41,915 nt of DNA from Actinomycetes bacterium (GTDB lineage: Bacteria > Actinomycetota > Acidimicrobiia > Acidimicrobiales > Aldehydirespiratoraceae): positions 1-41,915 of the forward strand of contig JAJRXJ010000286.1 in the NCBI GenBank assembly GCA_024276355.1, read 5' to 3'. Every line of letters starts with the position of its first letter. Positions within the stretch are counted from its first letter, which is position 1. Positions 8,393 through 16,569 of this stretch are shown here, one piece after another. The notes beneath the pieces were generated by a model. The model was not told the DNA's origin and ran no database searches. It was given only the letters and a program-made list of their open reading frames with translations. Position numbers and translations under genes: made by a program.

Positions 8393-8665
8393 CTACATCC
8401 ACCGCTTGGGGCGGTGCCTCCCGTTGAGCACACCGAGTCTGGACGGGGCCGCGAACAGTTGGTAGATGTCGTCGCTGCTGTCGAAGCCGCCGGCAGTGTG
8501 GGACAACGCCGACGCAGGTCTCGTGGATGGCGCTTCGATGCTCGAGTCGTCGATCACCCGGAGATCCACGACTCCGTCGGGTCCGAGAACGCACGAATCG
8601 ATGACATCGCCGTACTTGCGGGCCCGCTCGATTGCGGCGTCTCTGAGATGTTGCGACAGCGACAT
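8393..8665 (-). CDS. Small hypothetical protein upstream of trpB2
   Basis: A 90-aa soluble protein of unrecognised family. The ATG at 8665 has a strong Shine-Dalgarno (GGAGG about 6 nt upstream) and a promoter-like ATGACC-17-TAGTGT further up. The N-terminal half ([18 protein letters not shown]) is a likely helix; [12 protein letters not shown] looks like a strand pair; the tail is basic (GRHRPKRWM). The longer frame to 8734 is less likely. It lies 38 nt upstream of trpB2 on the same strand, so co-transcription is likely, but nothing shows a functional link. Confidence 0.6.
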   Translation of the reverse strand: MSLSQHLRDAAIERARKYGDVIDSCVLGPDGVVDLRVIDDSSIEAPSTRPASALSHTAGGFDSSDDIYQLFAAPSRLGVLNGRHRPKRWM

Positions 8666-8684
8666 GGAATCCTCCCCCTCCAAG

Positions 8685-8713
8685 ACACTACAAACGTGCC
8701 CCGGGACGGTCAT
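8685..8713 (-). promoter_or_regulatory. Sigma-A-like promoter for the small gene and trpB2
   Basis: On the minus strand, ATGACC (8713-8708) and TAGTGT (8690-8685) are separated by 17 nt. The predicted start near 8678 leaves a short leader containing the Shine-Dalgarno of the 90-aa gene. Confidence 0.45.
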
Positions 8714-8722
8714 GGGCCATTC

Positions 8723-8744
8723 GGCCCGAATCACCCGACGGGCC
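8723..8744 (-). terminator. Hairpin just after the GGCT-like gene
   Basis: On the minus strand, GGCCCG and CGGGCC pair across a 10-nt loop, beginning at the last base of the stop codon. There is no T-tract. It would separate the GGCT-like gene from the next transcript. Confidence 0.4.
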
Positions 8745-9439
8745 TAGGGGTCGGAGGTCTGGAGGAGCTCCAGCAGTTGCTCCTGGCTCCAGTTGGATGC
8801 GATCACGTCCACGAGGCGGAGCCGGGCGGCGATCCGCTCCGGACCGATCATGTGGATCTGGTTCAGGCCGGTGACCAGAGTGGTCAGGTAGTCCACCGAG
8901 GGTGGGTTCGCGTTGGCTGAGTCGGGTGGGGCGGGAGATGTGAAAGTGACCACCGGGACACCGTCGATCGGGTCGAGGGCAAGCAGGCCGTCGTACCAGC
9001 CGGTGCCGACTTCTCTCACCTGACCGGGGGTGAGCACCTCAAGATCGATCGGTGATGTGGGCCGGTGGCTCTCCTGAGCGGCAACATCGTCGAATTGCTC
9101 GCGGGTGATCAGGTAGCGACGCCCGAGAGCGCCCGGAAAGTCTGGCGCCCGGGCTTGATGCTCGAGAAAGGCCACGCCCCCGCCCCATCGCCTGGAGTTT
9201 CCCATGAAGGCGATCTGCGTCGGGAATTCCATCGGTGCCGAGTCGATGGGAGGCGACGGATCCCGGGCACCTCGATGCGCACCGTTCGTGCCCTGTCGTT
9301 GGCCACCCTCCAAATAGAACATGAAGCGCGACATGTCGCAGTTCGAGCCGTAGGAGGCATACCAAACCAGGTGTTCGCTGTCGCCCGTCGCGTGAGGATA
9401 GGACCGCCCGGGCCGGGGGCCGATATCCCGACTCAACAC
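8744..9439 (-). CDS. Gamma-glutamylcyclotransferase (GGCT)-fold protein
   Basis: A protein of up to 231 aa. The motif VWYASYGSNCDMSRF (about 25-39) contains the YGSN loop that defines the GGCT/AIG2 fold, and RRWGGGVAFLEH is the usual second strand region. The family includes enzymes that release 5-oxoproline from gamma-glutamyl peptides, but many bacterial members are uncharacterised, so no reaction is claimed. The start is uncertain: GTG 9439 is the furthest available and lacks both a Shine-Dalgarno and a -10. It is divergent from the coiled-coil gene, with 51 bp between the starts. Confidence 0.7.
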   Translation of the reverse strand: MLSRDIGPRPGRSYPHATGDSEHLVWYASYGSNCDMSRFMFYLEGGQRQGTNGAHRGARDPSPPIDSAPMEFPTQIAFMGNSRRWGGGVAFLEHQARAPDFPGALGRRYLITREQFDDVAAQESHRPTSPIDLEVLTPGQVREVGTGWYDGLLALDPIDGVPVVTFTSPAPPDSANANPPSVDYLTTLVTGLNQIHMIGPERIAARLRLVDVIASNWSQEQLLELLQTSDP

Positions 9440-9490
9440 CTTGTCGGCCCGGCCGATGGGAGGGGCAACGATGCATCAGGAGCCAATCAC

Positions 9491-10249
9491 ATGACCGACA
9501 TGATCCCCTCGGAGCGTGAGCGCCAACTGGAGTTGAAGGTGGCCAGGCTGGAGGCAGAGGTGGCCGACCTTCGTGGCGACGGCGCAGTGGAGTCGGCCAG
9601 CCGATTGTTGGCCATGGCCGCGAGCACGATCGACGTGGCCATGGAAGAGGCGAGGAATGAGACGGGCAGGGCCCGTGCCGAAGCCGCAGAACTGACATCG
9701 GCTGCCCTCGCGGAAGTTGTCGCCATGAAGGCGAAAGCCGAGTCGGAGGCCATGGCCATGGTCGACATCGAACGTCGGCGGGTCGCTGACGAGATCGATG
9801 CGCTCCAAGAGGTGAGGGCTGCTCTCGAGTCGGAGCGCCACGATCTCGAGAACTACCACTCCGAACTTCGTCGCCGCGTTCAGGAGTTGGCCGAATCGAT
9901 GGTTGCGTTCATGTCGACCGAACCACCCATCGCAGCGCTTTCCGTGATCGAGGGTCTGTCCGCCCCGGAGATCCCCGCAGCGGCTGACCCGGCACCGTCG
10001 GAGTCCTCACCTCCGGAGTTCTCCGGTGTTCCGGTGATGGAGGTGGATCAAGATGCCTCGATGTTCAGTCGAGCCGGCAAGTGGCTCGACACGCCTCGCG
10101 CTGAGACGCCTGTCGACCAGCTTCGGGGTCCCCACAGCGTGGAGGACATGGTTGAGGAGATGGTCGAGGAGAGAAGGTTCGAGGCGTTCATCGACGGTGA
10201 CGAGAGCGACAAGAGCCGGACCTGGTTGTTGCAACAAGAGGTCGACTGA
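9491..10249 (+). CDS. Coiled-coil protein, DivIVA-like
   Basis: A 252-aa soluble protein. Residues about 5-35 and 45-145 form long heptad-like coiled coils rich in Ala, Glu and Arg (ERERQLELKVARLEAEVADL, then repeated AR-x-EA patterns). A Pro/Ser-rich linker (about 155-190) follows, then an acidic C-terminus ending in DKSRTWLLQQEVD. Composition and tail resemble DivIVA/SepIVA-type polar scaffold proteins of Actinobacteria, but the typical N-terminal membrane-binding motif is not seen. ATG 9491 has AGGAG 8 nt upstream; the longer frame upstream is antisense to the GGCT gene. Only 5 nt separate it from the GGDEF-EAL gene, so the two very likely form one unit. Confidence 0.7.
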   Translation: MTDMIPSERERQLELKVARLEAEVADLRGDGAVESASRLLAMAASTIDVAMEEARNETGRARAEAAELTSAALAEVVAMKAKAESEAMAMVDIERRRVADEIDALQEVRAALESERHDLENYHSELRRRVQELAESMVAFMSTEPPIAALSVIEGLSAPEIPAAADPAPSESSPPEFSGVPVMEVDQDASMFSRAGKWLDTPRAETPVDQLRGPHSVEDMVEEMVEERRFEAFIDGDESDKSRTWLLQQEVD

Positions 10250-10254
10250 TCGGC

Positions 10255-12849
10255 GTGCATTGGATGAATCGAATCGGCTGGTTCAGGAATCGACCCGCCG
10301 CCGCCGGCACCATCGACGACGTGGTCGGAGAGTGGATCAACGACTTCGAGGTATCCCGGGATAGGACGATCGACAAGACGCGGCGCACCCACTTCTTTGT
10401 GCTGCCCACGGTGGCTGCGGTGGTCATCCTGGCCCAGCCGGACGCTCTCATCATGGTGCTGTCAGTTGTGACGTTCTTGGTGCTGCTGGCCATCGGCAGG
10501 CTCCCGAGTCGCAGCATCCAAGCCGGTGCCATGGCCTTTGTCGACATTGTGATCCTCGGATACGTGGCATCCGGCAGCGCCACGGCCTGGGTGGCATTTC
10601 TCGTGCCGGTGGCCGCCGTGATGAGTGTTGGCTGGCTGGTGAGTCGCACCATGACATGGGCTTTGTGGCTGTCGGCTGTTGTTGCGATGGGTCTGGCGGC
10701 CATCTCGGCGCACCCGCCGGGTGCGGCGGTGGCGGTGTTGTCGATGGCGGCAACTTTGGCGGCATTGAACGTGAACAATCTGACGCTGCTGGGAGAGGGC
10801 CGCCACAGCGTGTTGCGTGTGGCGGACCTCGTCGATTCGCTGCCGGTGGTGGTCTGGGAGACCGAGGCCGACGGGGAGACGATCATCCGGGCCATTGGCC
10901 ACGTGGCGGCATTGACTGAGTACACCCCCACGCAGTGGATGAAGACCCCCACCGAGGACCGCGTTCACGCCGATGACCTCAAGAAGTATCGCGCCGCACG
11001 CGAATCAGCGCGCGAGTTGCAGGTTCCGGTCGTGAGCGAGGTGAGGCTCAAGACCAGGGACGGCTCGTACGTGGGGGTTCGCGAGGTCATCAGGGCGGTT
11101 GGCAGCCCCGACTCGATGCACCTTCGAGGGGTCACCCTGGATGTCACCGACGAGGTCTCGGCCCGAGAAGCGGTGGACCGTCTGGCAGCGGTCGTCGACA
11201 ACCAGTCTGACCCGCTGGTGGTCGTGGCTCCCAGAAAAACCGCGGAGGTTGAGCCCACGATCGTTCACATGAACCCGGCGTTCGCTCGCCTGGCCCAGTA
11301 TGAGGGCGAACCGCTTTCCGGGGGGAACCTCTGGGAAGTGGCGCCGTGGCTGCCCAACACGGTGCGTGCCGATCTTGACGACATGGTCACCACGGGACGC
11401 GCCTCGGATCGGGACGATCTGAGTGTCGCCACACCCAGGGGGACAAGAAACTTCGACTTCGAGATCGTGCCTCTCCCCGACGGCTCGGCGGCCATCCAAT
11501 TCACCGATGTCACGGATCGGCGTCATGCCATCGAATTGATTCGGCATCAGGCCTTCCACGATCCTTTGACGGCGCTGCCCAACCGGACCCTGCTGTTCGA
11601 TCGGCTCTCCCAGGCCCTAGCGGCCATCGCAAGAGATGGATCGAGTGTCGGGCTGCTTCTGTTCGATCTGAACCAGTTCAAGGAGATAAACGACACTCTC
11701 GGCCATGCCTACGGTGACCAGCTGCTCACCACCATCGCCACCAGACTGGCGCTGATGGTGAGACCACAGGACACGGTGGCGCGTCTGGGTGGAGACGAGT
11801 TCGCGATGGTGATCGGAGGCGCGACCGTTGAGCAAATGGGGGACATAGCCAAGCGGGCCGGCGACGAGATCCGACGCACCATCGAGGTCGGCGGGATCGG
11901 TGTTGAGGTGGCGGCGAGTATCGGTGGGGCGGTTGCTCTGATGCACGGCGACGATCCCCACGTGTTGTTGCAACGCGCCGATGTGGCCATGTACGACGCC
12001 AAGCGCAGCGGCATGCCGTACAACCTTTACGTGCCCGACAATGACCGGCACTCGGTCGATCGTCTGACCCTGATGGGCGAGTTGAGCGGGCTCATCGGCG
12101 ACGAGTTGCGAGTCTGGTATCAGCCAAAAATCGACATGCGAACCGGCCATGTATTCGGGCTCGAGGCTCTTGCCCGGTGGGAACACCCACGTATGGGCCT
12201 CCTCGGGCCCGGTCAGTTCATCGAATTGTGTGAGTTGTCGGGGATGATCTCCCAACTCACCTTCCGGGTTCTCGATGAGGCGTTGGCAGTGATGACCGAC
12301 TGGCCGGGGCAAAGGGTTGCTGTCAACGTGCCGGTCAGGAATCTCTACGACCGAACCCTGCCCGAGGTGGTGGCACGAAAGCTGAGTGACGCGGGGGTGG
12401 AGCCGTCGCGCCTGACTCTGGAGATAACCGAGAGCGAGATCATGGAGGACCACCGAACGGTGGTCGAAGTGCTCGAGGAGATCCACGATCTGGGCATAGG
12501 CGTCTCAATCGACGACTTCGGAACCGGGTTCTCATCGCTCACCCATCTTCGTAGGTTGCCGATCCACGAGATCAAGATCGATCAGTCGTTCGTGAGCGGA
12601 ATGCTCGACAACGAAAACGACTACATGATCGCCCGTTCGATCATCGACCTGTCGCACAATCTCGGCCATCAGGTCGTGGCCGAAGGCATTGAGGACACAG
12701 CCACGCTCACGTTGCTGAGAGAGCTCGGCTGCGACATCGGCCAGGGGTATCTCTTCGCACGCCCGGGGCCGATCGAGCGGATCAGGAATCAGGTGTCTTC
12801 CGGGCCGGCTCTCGACGCGTCCGGGATCCTCCTGTGGAATTCCAAGTAG
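10255..12849 (+). CDS. Membrane-bound PAS-GGDEF-EAL protein (c-di-GMP synthesis and breakdown)
   Basis: An 864-aa protein (GTG start; ATG 10264 also possible). The N-terminal region (about 45-175) has several membrane segments, followed by two PAS-like domains (about 195-300 and 310-420). The GGDEF domain opens HDPLTALPNRTLLFDRL, carries an intact RLGGDEF, and has an RPQD inhibitory site five residues upstream of it. The EAL domain has GLEALARWEHP, LEITESE, DDFGTGFSS, KIDQSF and VAEGIED, so all metal and catalytic residues appear present. Both activities are therefore plausible, with product inhibition of the cyclase. It follows the coiled-coil gene by 5 nt. The signal sensed is unknown. Confidence 0.92.
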   Translation: MHWMNRIGWFRNRPAAAGTIDDVVGEWINDFEVSRDRTIDKTRRTHFFVLPTVAAVVILAQPDALIMVLSVVTFLVLLAIGRLPSRSIQAGAMAFVDIVILGYVASGSATAWVAFLVPVAAVMSVGWLVSRTMTWALWLSAVVAMGLAAISAHPPGAAVAVLSMAATLAALNVNNLTLLGEGRHSVLRVADLVDSLPVVVWETEADGETIIRAIGHVAALTEYTPTQWMKTPTEDRVHADDLKKYRAARESARELQVPVVSEVRLKTRDGSYVGVREVIRAVGSPDSMHLRGVTLDVTDEVSAREAVDRLAAVVDNQSDPLVVVAPRKTAEVEPTIVHMNPAFARLAQYEGEPLSGGNLWEVAPWLPNTVRADLDDMVTTGRASDRDDLSVATPRGTRNFDFEIVPLPDGSAAIQFTDVTDRRHAIELIRHQAFHDPLTALPNRTLLFDRLSQALAAIARDGSSVGLLLFDLNQFKEINDTLGHAYGDQLLTTIATRLALMVRPQDTVARLGGDEFAMVIGGATVEQMGDIAKRAGDEIRRTIEVGGIGVEVAASIGGAVALMHGDDPHVLLQRADVAMYDAKRSGMPYNLYVPDNDRHSVDRLTLMGELSGLIGDELRVWYQPKIDMRTGHVFGLEALARWEHPRMGLLGPGQFIELCELSGMISQLTFRVLDEALAVMTDWPGQRVAVNVPVRNLYDRTLPEVVARKLSDAGVEPSRLTLEITESEIMEDHRTVVEVLEEIHDLGIGVSIDDFGTGFSSLTHLRRLPIHEIKIDQSFVSGMLDNENDYMIARSIIDLSHNLGHQVVAEGIEDTATLTLLRELGCDIGQGYLFARPGPIERIRNQVSSGPALDASGILLWNSK

Positions 12850-12912
12850 CACCGCGGAACCCGAACTTCGGTCGTCGCCACCACAATGGTGGTCTCTGCT
12901 GATTTCACCGGG

Positions 12913-12918
12913 CAGGAT
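12913..12918 (+). promoter_or_regulatory. Possible -10 for the acyltransferase/glycosyltransferase fusion gene
   Basis: CAGGAT is followed by 9 nt and then the ATG at 12928. It matches the weak element before the MFS gene. The same bases overlap an AGGA that could serve as a distant ribosome site. Confidence 0.3.
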
Positions 12919-12927
12919 TGGGGCTTC

Positions 12928-15531
12928 ATGGACGTCACGGTCGACATCGCCAAAGCAACGTCGACCGACACCGGGAGCCGACGTTTCCCCGGGCTCGACG
13001 GCCTGAGGGCCATCGCGGCCATCGGAATATTCGTCCACCACGTGGGCTTCTGGTCGAGCGCCACATTCTCGGGATTCTGGGGTCGCTACATCGGACGACT
13101 CGACATCGGTGTGCCCGTGTTCTTCACCCTCTCGGGCTTCTTGTTGTTCCGCCCGATAGCCGAATCGATCCTCGATGATCGACCACTGCGCCCGGCCCTG
13201 GTTCATCTGTGGCGCCGGGCCATGCGCGTATACCCGGCGTTCTGGGTCATTCTCACACTGATCGTGGTGTTCACGAGTGAGCACTTCAACGACACGAGTG
13301 GTGCGGTGGTCACGTATCTGTTGGTACAGATCCACTTCCCGACCCACGCGATCGGGCCGATGCCCCAAGCGTGGAGCCTGGCCACCGAGGTCACGTTCTA
13401 CGCGATGCTTCCATTGCTGGCCCGGGTGGTTCGCCCACTGTTGGCCGGCAGCGATCGGGTCGGCCGACGCAACGGCCTGTTGCTCGTGATCGCCTCTGGT
13501 TACGCGTTCAGCGTCATGTTTCGGGCGGCGATGTTCGGACTCGACAATCGCTGGACCCGGCCGGCCGTTCTCTGGCTGCCGGCCATGTTCGACTACTTCG
13601 CGGTGGGCATGGTCATAGCGATTCTTCACGTGGCTGCCCCGGTGGGCACCGCGGCTCGGGAGAAGCTCGACCGACTCGCAAGCCGCGCCTGGCTGTGGTG
13701 GCTCGGCGCGGCCGTCGCGTTTCATGTCGTGTCACAATGGATGGGACTTGCGCTGGGGGTCGATGTGGCGTGGTGGCCGCGGGAAATGGCCCGACAGTTC
13801 ACATACGGCCTGATCGGCTTCGCGTTGTTGTTCCCGTTGGTGTTTGGTGGCGACCATCCATCGCGTGTGAGGCGGTTCGTGGCCAGCCCCACGATGGAAT
13901 GGCTGGGCCTGATCTCCTATTCGATCTATCTCTGGCACATGGTCTTCATCGTTCACGTGTGGCAGCCGTTCAACCACCGCGTCGACTGGTTCTGGGCCCA
14001 CACCTTCCAGGCCTCGTGGTTTCATTCGGCGTTCGGATGGAGCGGACTCGACACGATTCTGTCCCACCGCTTCTTCTCACTGTCGGTGGCTGCCGGCGTG
14101 CCGACGCTGGCGATGTCGGTGGTCACCTACTACGGGGTCGAGCGTCTTGGGCAACGGGCTCAGGGACTGGTGACGAGGCCGGTCGTTGATCCCACACCAA
14201 TGGAGTCGAGGGTGGCCGCGGTAGCCCGCAAATGGCGAGTGGCGGCTTTTCGCACGCAACTGGCTGTCGTGTCCGGGGCGGCGTTGATGCTGCGGGTCGG
14301 CTACGTGATCACCAAGAGAAACCACACACTCGACGGTGGGAAGATCTTCCCCGGTGACCAGTTCTATTACTCGCTCGCCGGTGACGCCCTGGCCAAGGGA
14401 AAGGGTTTCGTGGTGCCGTGGCACGACCTTGCCATGGGCCTCGGGTTGGCCGCCCCCGGCACTCCGGCTCCGTCGGCGGCAGATCACCCCCCGTTGACCG
14501 CGTTGGTGTCCACGCCGGCATCCCTCCTGCCGGGAAACAACCTTTTCGAGCAGCGACTCACAATGGCACTGGTGGGCACGCTGGCCGTGGTCATGATCGG
14601 ACTGCTCGCCCGCGAGGTGGCGGGCCGCCGGGTGGGTCTGGTCGCCGCGGTGGTGGCCGCGCTCTACCCGGGCTTCTGGATCAACGATGGCCTGGTCATG
14701 GCCGAGTCTCTCACCACCTTGATGGTGGCCGGGACCCTGTGGTCGGTGTTCAGATACAGGCGTCATCCGGAGTTGAGAACGGCACTCGAAATCGGTGTCT
14801 GGATCGGCATGGCGTCGCTGGCCCGGGCGGAGTCGCTGCTCCTCGCACCGCTGATCGTGTTGCCGCTCATGTGGGTGAGCCATGAGGGAAGGCGGCGTGT
14901 GAGCCGTCTGATGATCGCAGGCGCGATGAGTGTGCTGGTGCTGGCTCCGTGGGTGTTGCCGAACCTGGTGCGATTCAACGACCCGGTGGTGATGTCGACC
15001 AACGACGGGTCCACCCTCATCGGGGCCAACTCGCCCCAGACCTTCTCCGGATCAGCGATCGGTTTCTGGTCGTTGGAGTACGCCAACACCATCGATGTGG
15101 AGGGCCTCGACCAAAGTGAGGTGTCCGGTGTCTATCGCCGGGCCGCGGTCGACTACGTGCGGGGCAATCTCTCGCAGGTCCCGGTGGTGGTGGCAGCGAG
15201 GGTGGGTCGGGTCTGGTCGGTGTTCCGTCCGTTCCAGATGGCCGACTTCAACCAGGGTGAGGGCCGCGAATTGTGGGCTTCGTATCTCGCCCTGGTCGGC
15301 TTCTGGATGATGTTGCCGTTGGCGGTGTTCGGATGGCGGCAGCTCGACCCGACAGTGTGGAGATGGCCGTTCGTGGCCATGATCGTGCACGTCACCTTCA
15401 TTGGGGCCGCGTTCTACGGCATACCGAGGTTCAGGGTGCCCGCCGAGGTTGCCCTGGTCGTGCTGGCGGCGGTTGGATTGTCGACGTTGGCTAACCTCGG
15501 CACATGTCGCAACAGGCCCACCTCCTCGTAG
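12928..15531 (+). CDS. Fusion: acyltransferase family 3 (OafA-like) + GT-C glycosyltransferase
   Basis: An 867-aa polytopic protein. The N-terminal half (about 18-410) is an acyltransferase-3 domain: FPGLDGLRAIAAIGIFVHH with the conserved His, then PVFFTLSGFLLFRP and many TM helices. AT3 proteins acylate sugars or lipids across the membrane. The C-terminal half (from about 440) is a GT39/GT83-like GT-C domain with the acidic first loop GDQFYYSLAGDALAKG, the NDGLVMAES segment and the terminal FRVPAEVALVV. It is paralogous to the two GT-C genes at 17390-20025. ATG 12886 is an alternative start adding 14 residues. Likely role: building an acylated, lipid-linked surface sugar; substrates unknown. 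Confidence 0.87.
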   Translation: MDVTVDIAKATSTDTGSRRFPGLDGLRAIAAIGIFVHHVGFWSSATFSGFWGRYIGRLDIGVPVFFTLSGFLLFRPIAESILDDRPLRPALVHLWRRAMRVYPAFWVILTLIVVFTSEHFNDTSGAVVTYLLVQIHFPTHAIGPMPQAWSLATEVTFYAMLPLLARVVRPLLAGSDRVGRRNGLLLVIASGYAFSVMFRAAMFGLDNRWTRPAVLWLPAMFDYFAVGMVIAILHVAAPVGTAAREKLDRLASRAWLWWLGAAVAFHVVSQWMGLALGVDVAWWPREMARQFTYGLIGFALLFPLVFGGDHPSRVRRFVASPTMEWLGLISYSIYLWHMVFIVHVWQPFNHRVDWFWAHTFQASWFHSAFGWSGLDTILSHRFFSLSVAAGVPTLAMSVVTYYGVERLGQRAQGLVTRPVVDPTPMESRVAAVARKWRVAAFRTQLAVVSGAALMLRVGYVITKRNHTLDGGKIFPGDQFYYSLAGDALAKGKGFVVPWHDLAMGLGLAAPGTPAPSAADHPPLTALVSTPASLLPGNNLFEQRLTMALVGTLAVVMIGLLAREVAGRRVGLVAAVVAALYPGFWINDGLVMAESLTTLMVAGTLWSVFRYRRHPELRTALEIGVWIGMASLARAESLLLAPLIVLPLMWVSHEGRRRVSRLMIAGAMSVLVLAPWVLPNLVRFNDPVVMSTNDGSTLIGANSPQTFSGSAIGFWSLEYANTIDVEGLDQSEVSGVYRRAAVDYVRGNLSQVPVVVAARVGRVWSVFRPFQMADFNQGEGRELWASYLALVGFWMMLPLAVFGWRQLDPTVWRWPFVAMIVHVTFIGAAFYGIPRFRVPAEVALVVLAAVGLSTLANLGTCRNRPTSS
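15492..15497 (+). promoter_or_regulatory. -10 element inside the preceding gene, for the DUF2304 gene
   Basis: TAACCT lies within the 3' end of the fusion gene and is followed by exactly 6 nt and the ATG at 15504. This suggests an internal leaderless promoter. Confidence 0.45.
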
Positions 15532-15875
15532 CCGCCGTAATCGTCCTCACGGTCCTGTTCATATACAGGCTCGTCAGCCAGCGGGTGCTCAAGAGCAAGT
15601 ACGCGTTGTTGTGGTCGGTTCTCGCCATCGGCCTACTGCCGTTGGCGGCGTTCCCCGGGCTGCTTGTCCCCATCTCCCGATTCGCGGGCATTCAGTACGA
15701 GCCGGCCACGATCCTGTTCGCCGCGGTGGTGTTCCTGTTCGCCACGAGCGTCCACATGTCGTACGAGGTCTCCCGGCTCGAGGCCCGAACCCAGGATCTC
15801 GCCGAGGATATTGCTCTTCTCAGGGCGAGTCTGGAGACACCGGACGAGCCACGACAATCAGCCCATCAGAGCTGA
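15504..15875 (+). CDS. DUF2304 small membrane protein
   Basis: A 123-aa protein with three hydrophobic helices (about 6-22, 33-53 and 65-85). The C-terminus is coiled-coil and acidic (YEVSRLEARTQDLAEDIALLRASL). Helix layout, the YRLVSQRVLKSKYALLW loop and length match the DUF2304 family, which commonly sits beside glycosyltransferases and may help anchor or regulate them; no biochemical role is established. It overlaps the fusion gene by 28 bp at its 5' end and the convergent methyltransferase by 56 bp at its 3' end. Confidence 0.78.
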   Translation: MSQQAHLLVAAVIVLTVLFIYRLVSQRVLKSKYALLWSVLAIGLLPLAAFPGLLVPISRFAGIQYEPATILFAAVVFLFATSVHMSYEVSRLEARTQDLAEDIALLRASLETPDEPRQSAHQS

Positions 15876-16569
15876 ACGGTCGCCCGACGCGGCCCAATAG
15901 TTTTTCGATGCCGAGCACGATTCTCACCGCGGTGGCTTCGAGCCGCGAGCGATCACCACGGTCGCGTACCACCGGGACATAGGTGGCTGCTCCCACCGGC
16001 GCCCACCCGTTGGCCCGCATGAGTTGGGTGAGGGTCCGCCAAGTGAACATCACCACATGGTCGGGGTGGTTGACCTCGACCCGACGGGTCATGGAGGCCA
16101 CCACGTTGACCAACCCGTAGGCGTTGGGGGTGGTGACGATCAGCTCGCCGTCAGGCTTGCACAAGGCCAGCATCGCCTCGAGAAACGGACCCGGAGACCC
16201 GAGGTGTTCGATGATCTCGCCGGCGACGACCACATCGGCCGGCTCGACATCCAGCGCTGAGATGGCCCGGACATCGGTGCAGTCGGTCAGGTAGGCCTCG
16301 AAACCCGAATCGATGGCCGCCGCCACGCCGTCGGGGTCGGCGTCGATGCCCACCAGTTCGGCGGCCACGTCGTCGAGATGGCCGTGCAGCCAACGGCCCG
16401 CACGGCTCTGTTCAACGCGGAAACCCGCATCGGCGAACCCCACGTGGATCACGCGCTTGCCACGGCACTTGTCGACCAGCCACGGAATCCGTTCGACGAT
16501 CGAGGTGCGAGGCAACTGGTGGGCCATGTCGTCCTGGCCGTATTCGGGATGGGAAGGTTCGGAAGTCAC
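15820..16569 (-). CDS. SAM-dependent methyltransferase
   Basis: A 249-aa class I methyltransferase-like protein. GKRVIHVGFADAGF (about 36-49) occupies the SAM glycine loop, ELVGIDADPDGV is the acidic end of strand 2, and VVAGEIIEHLGSPGPFLEAM is the usual post-II segment, followed by GELIVTTPNAYG. The family methylates sugars, lipids or small molecules. As last gene of a four-gene operon with GT-C enzymes and a deacetylase, a role in modifying a glycan is inferred. The GTG at 16569 sits in a GTGA overlap with the deacetylase stop; a longer frame upstream is antisense-like and rejected. Confidence 0.85.
   Translation of the reverse strand: MTSEPSHPEYGQDDMAHQLPRTSIVERIPWLVDKCRGKRVIHVGFADAGFRVEQSRAGRWLHGHLDDVAAELVGIDADPDGVAAAIDSGFEAYLTDCTDVRAISALDVEPADVVVAGEIIEHLGSPGPFLEAMLALCKPDGELIVTTPNAYGLVNVVASMTRRVEVNHPDHVVMFTWRTLTQLMRANGWAPVGAATYVPVVRDRGDRSRLEATAVRIVLGIEKLLGRVGRPFSSDGLIVVARPVSPDSP

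Noticed and set aside
8355-8594. N-terminal extension of the TrpB2 frame
   Set aside because: It overlaps the 90-aa gene and is Arg-rich with no homology; a Shine-Dalgarno precedes the GTG at 8354.
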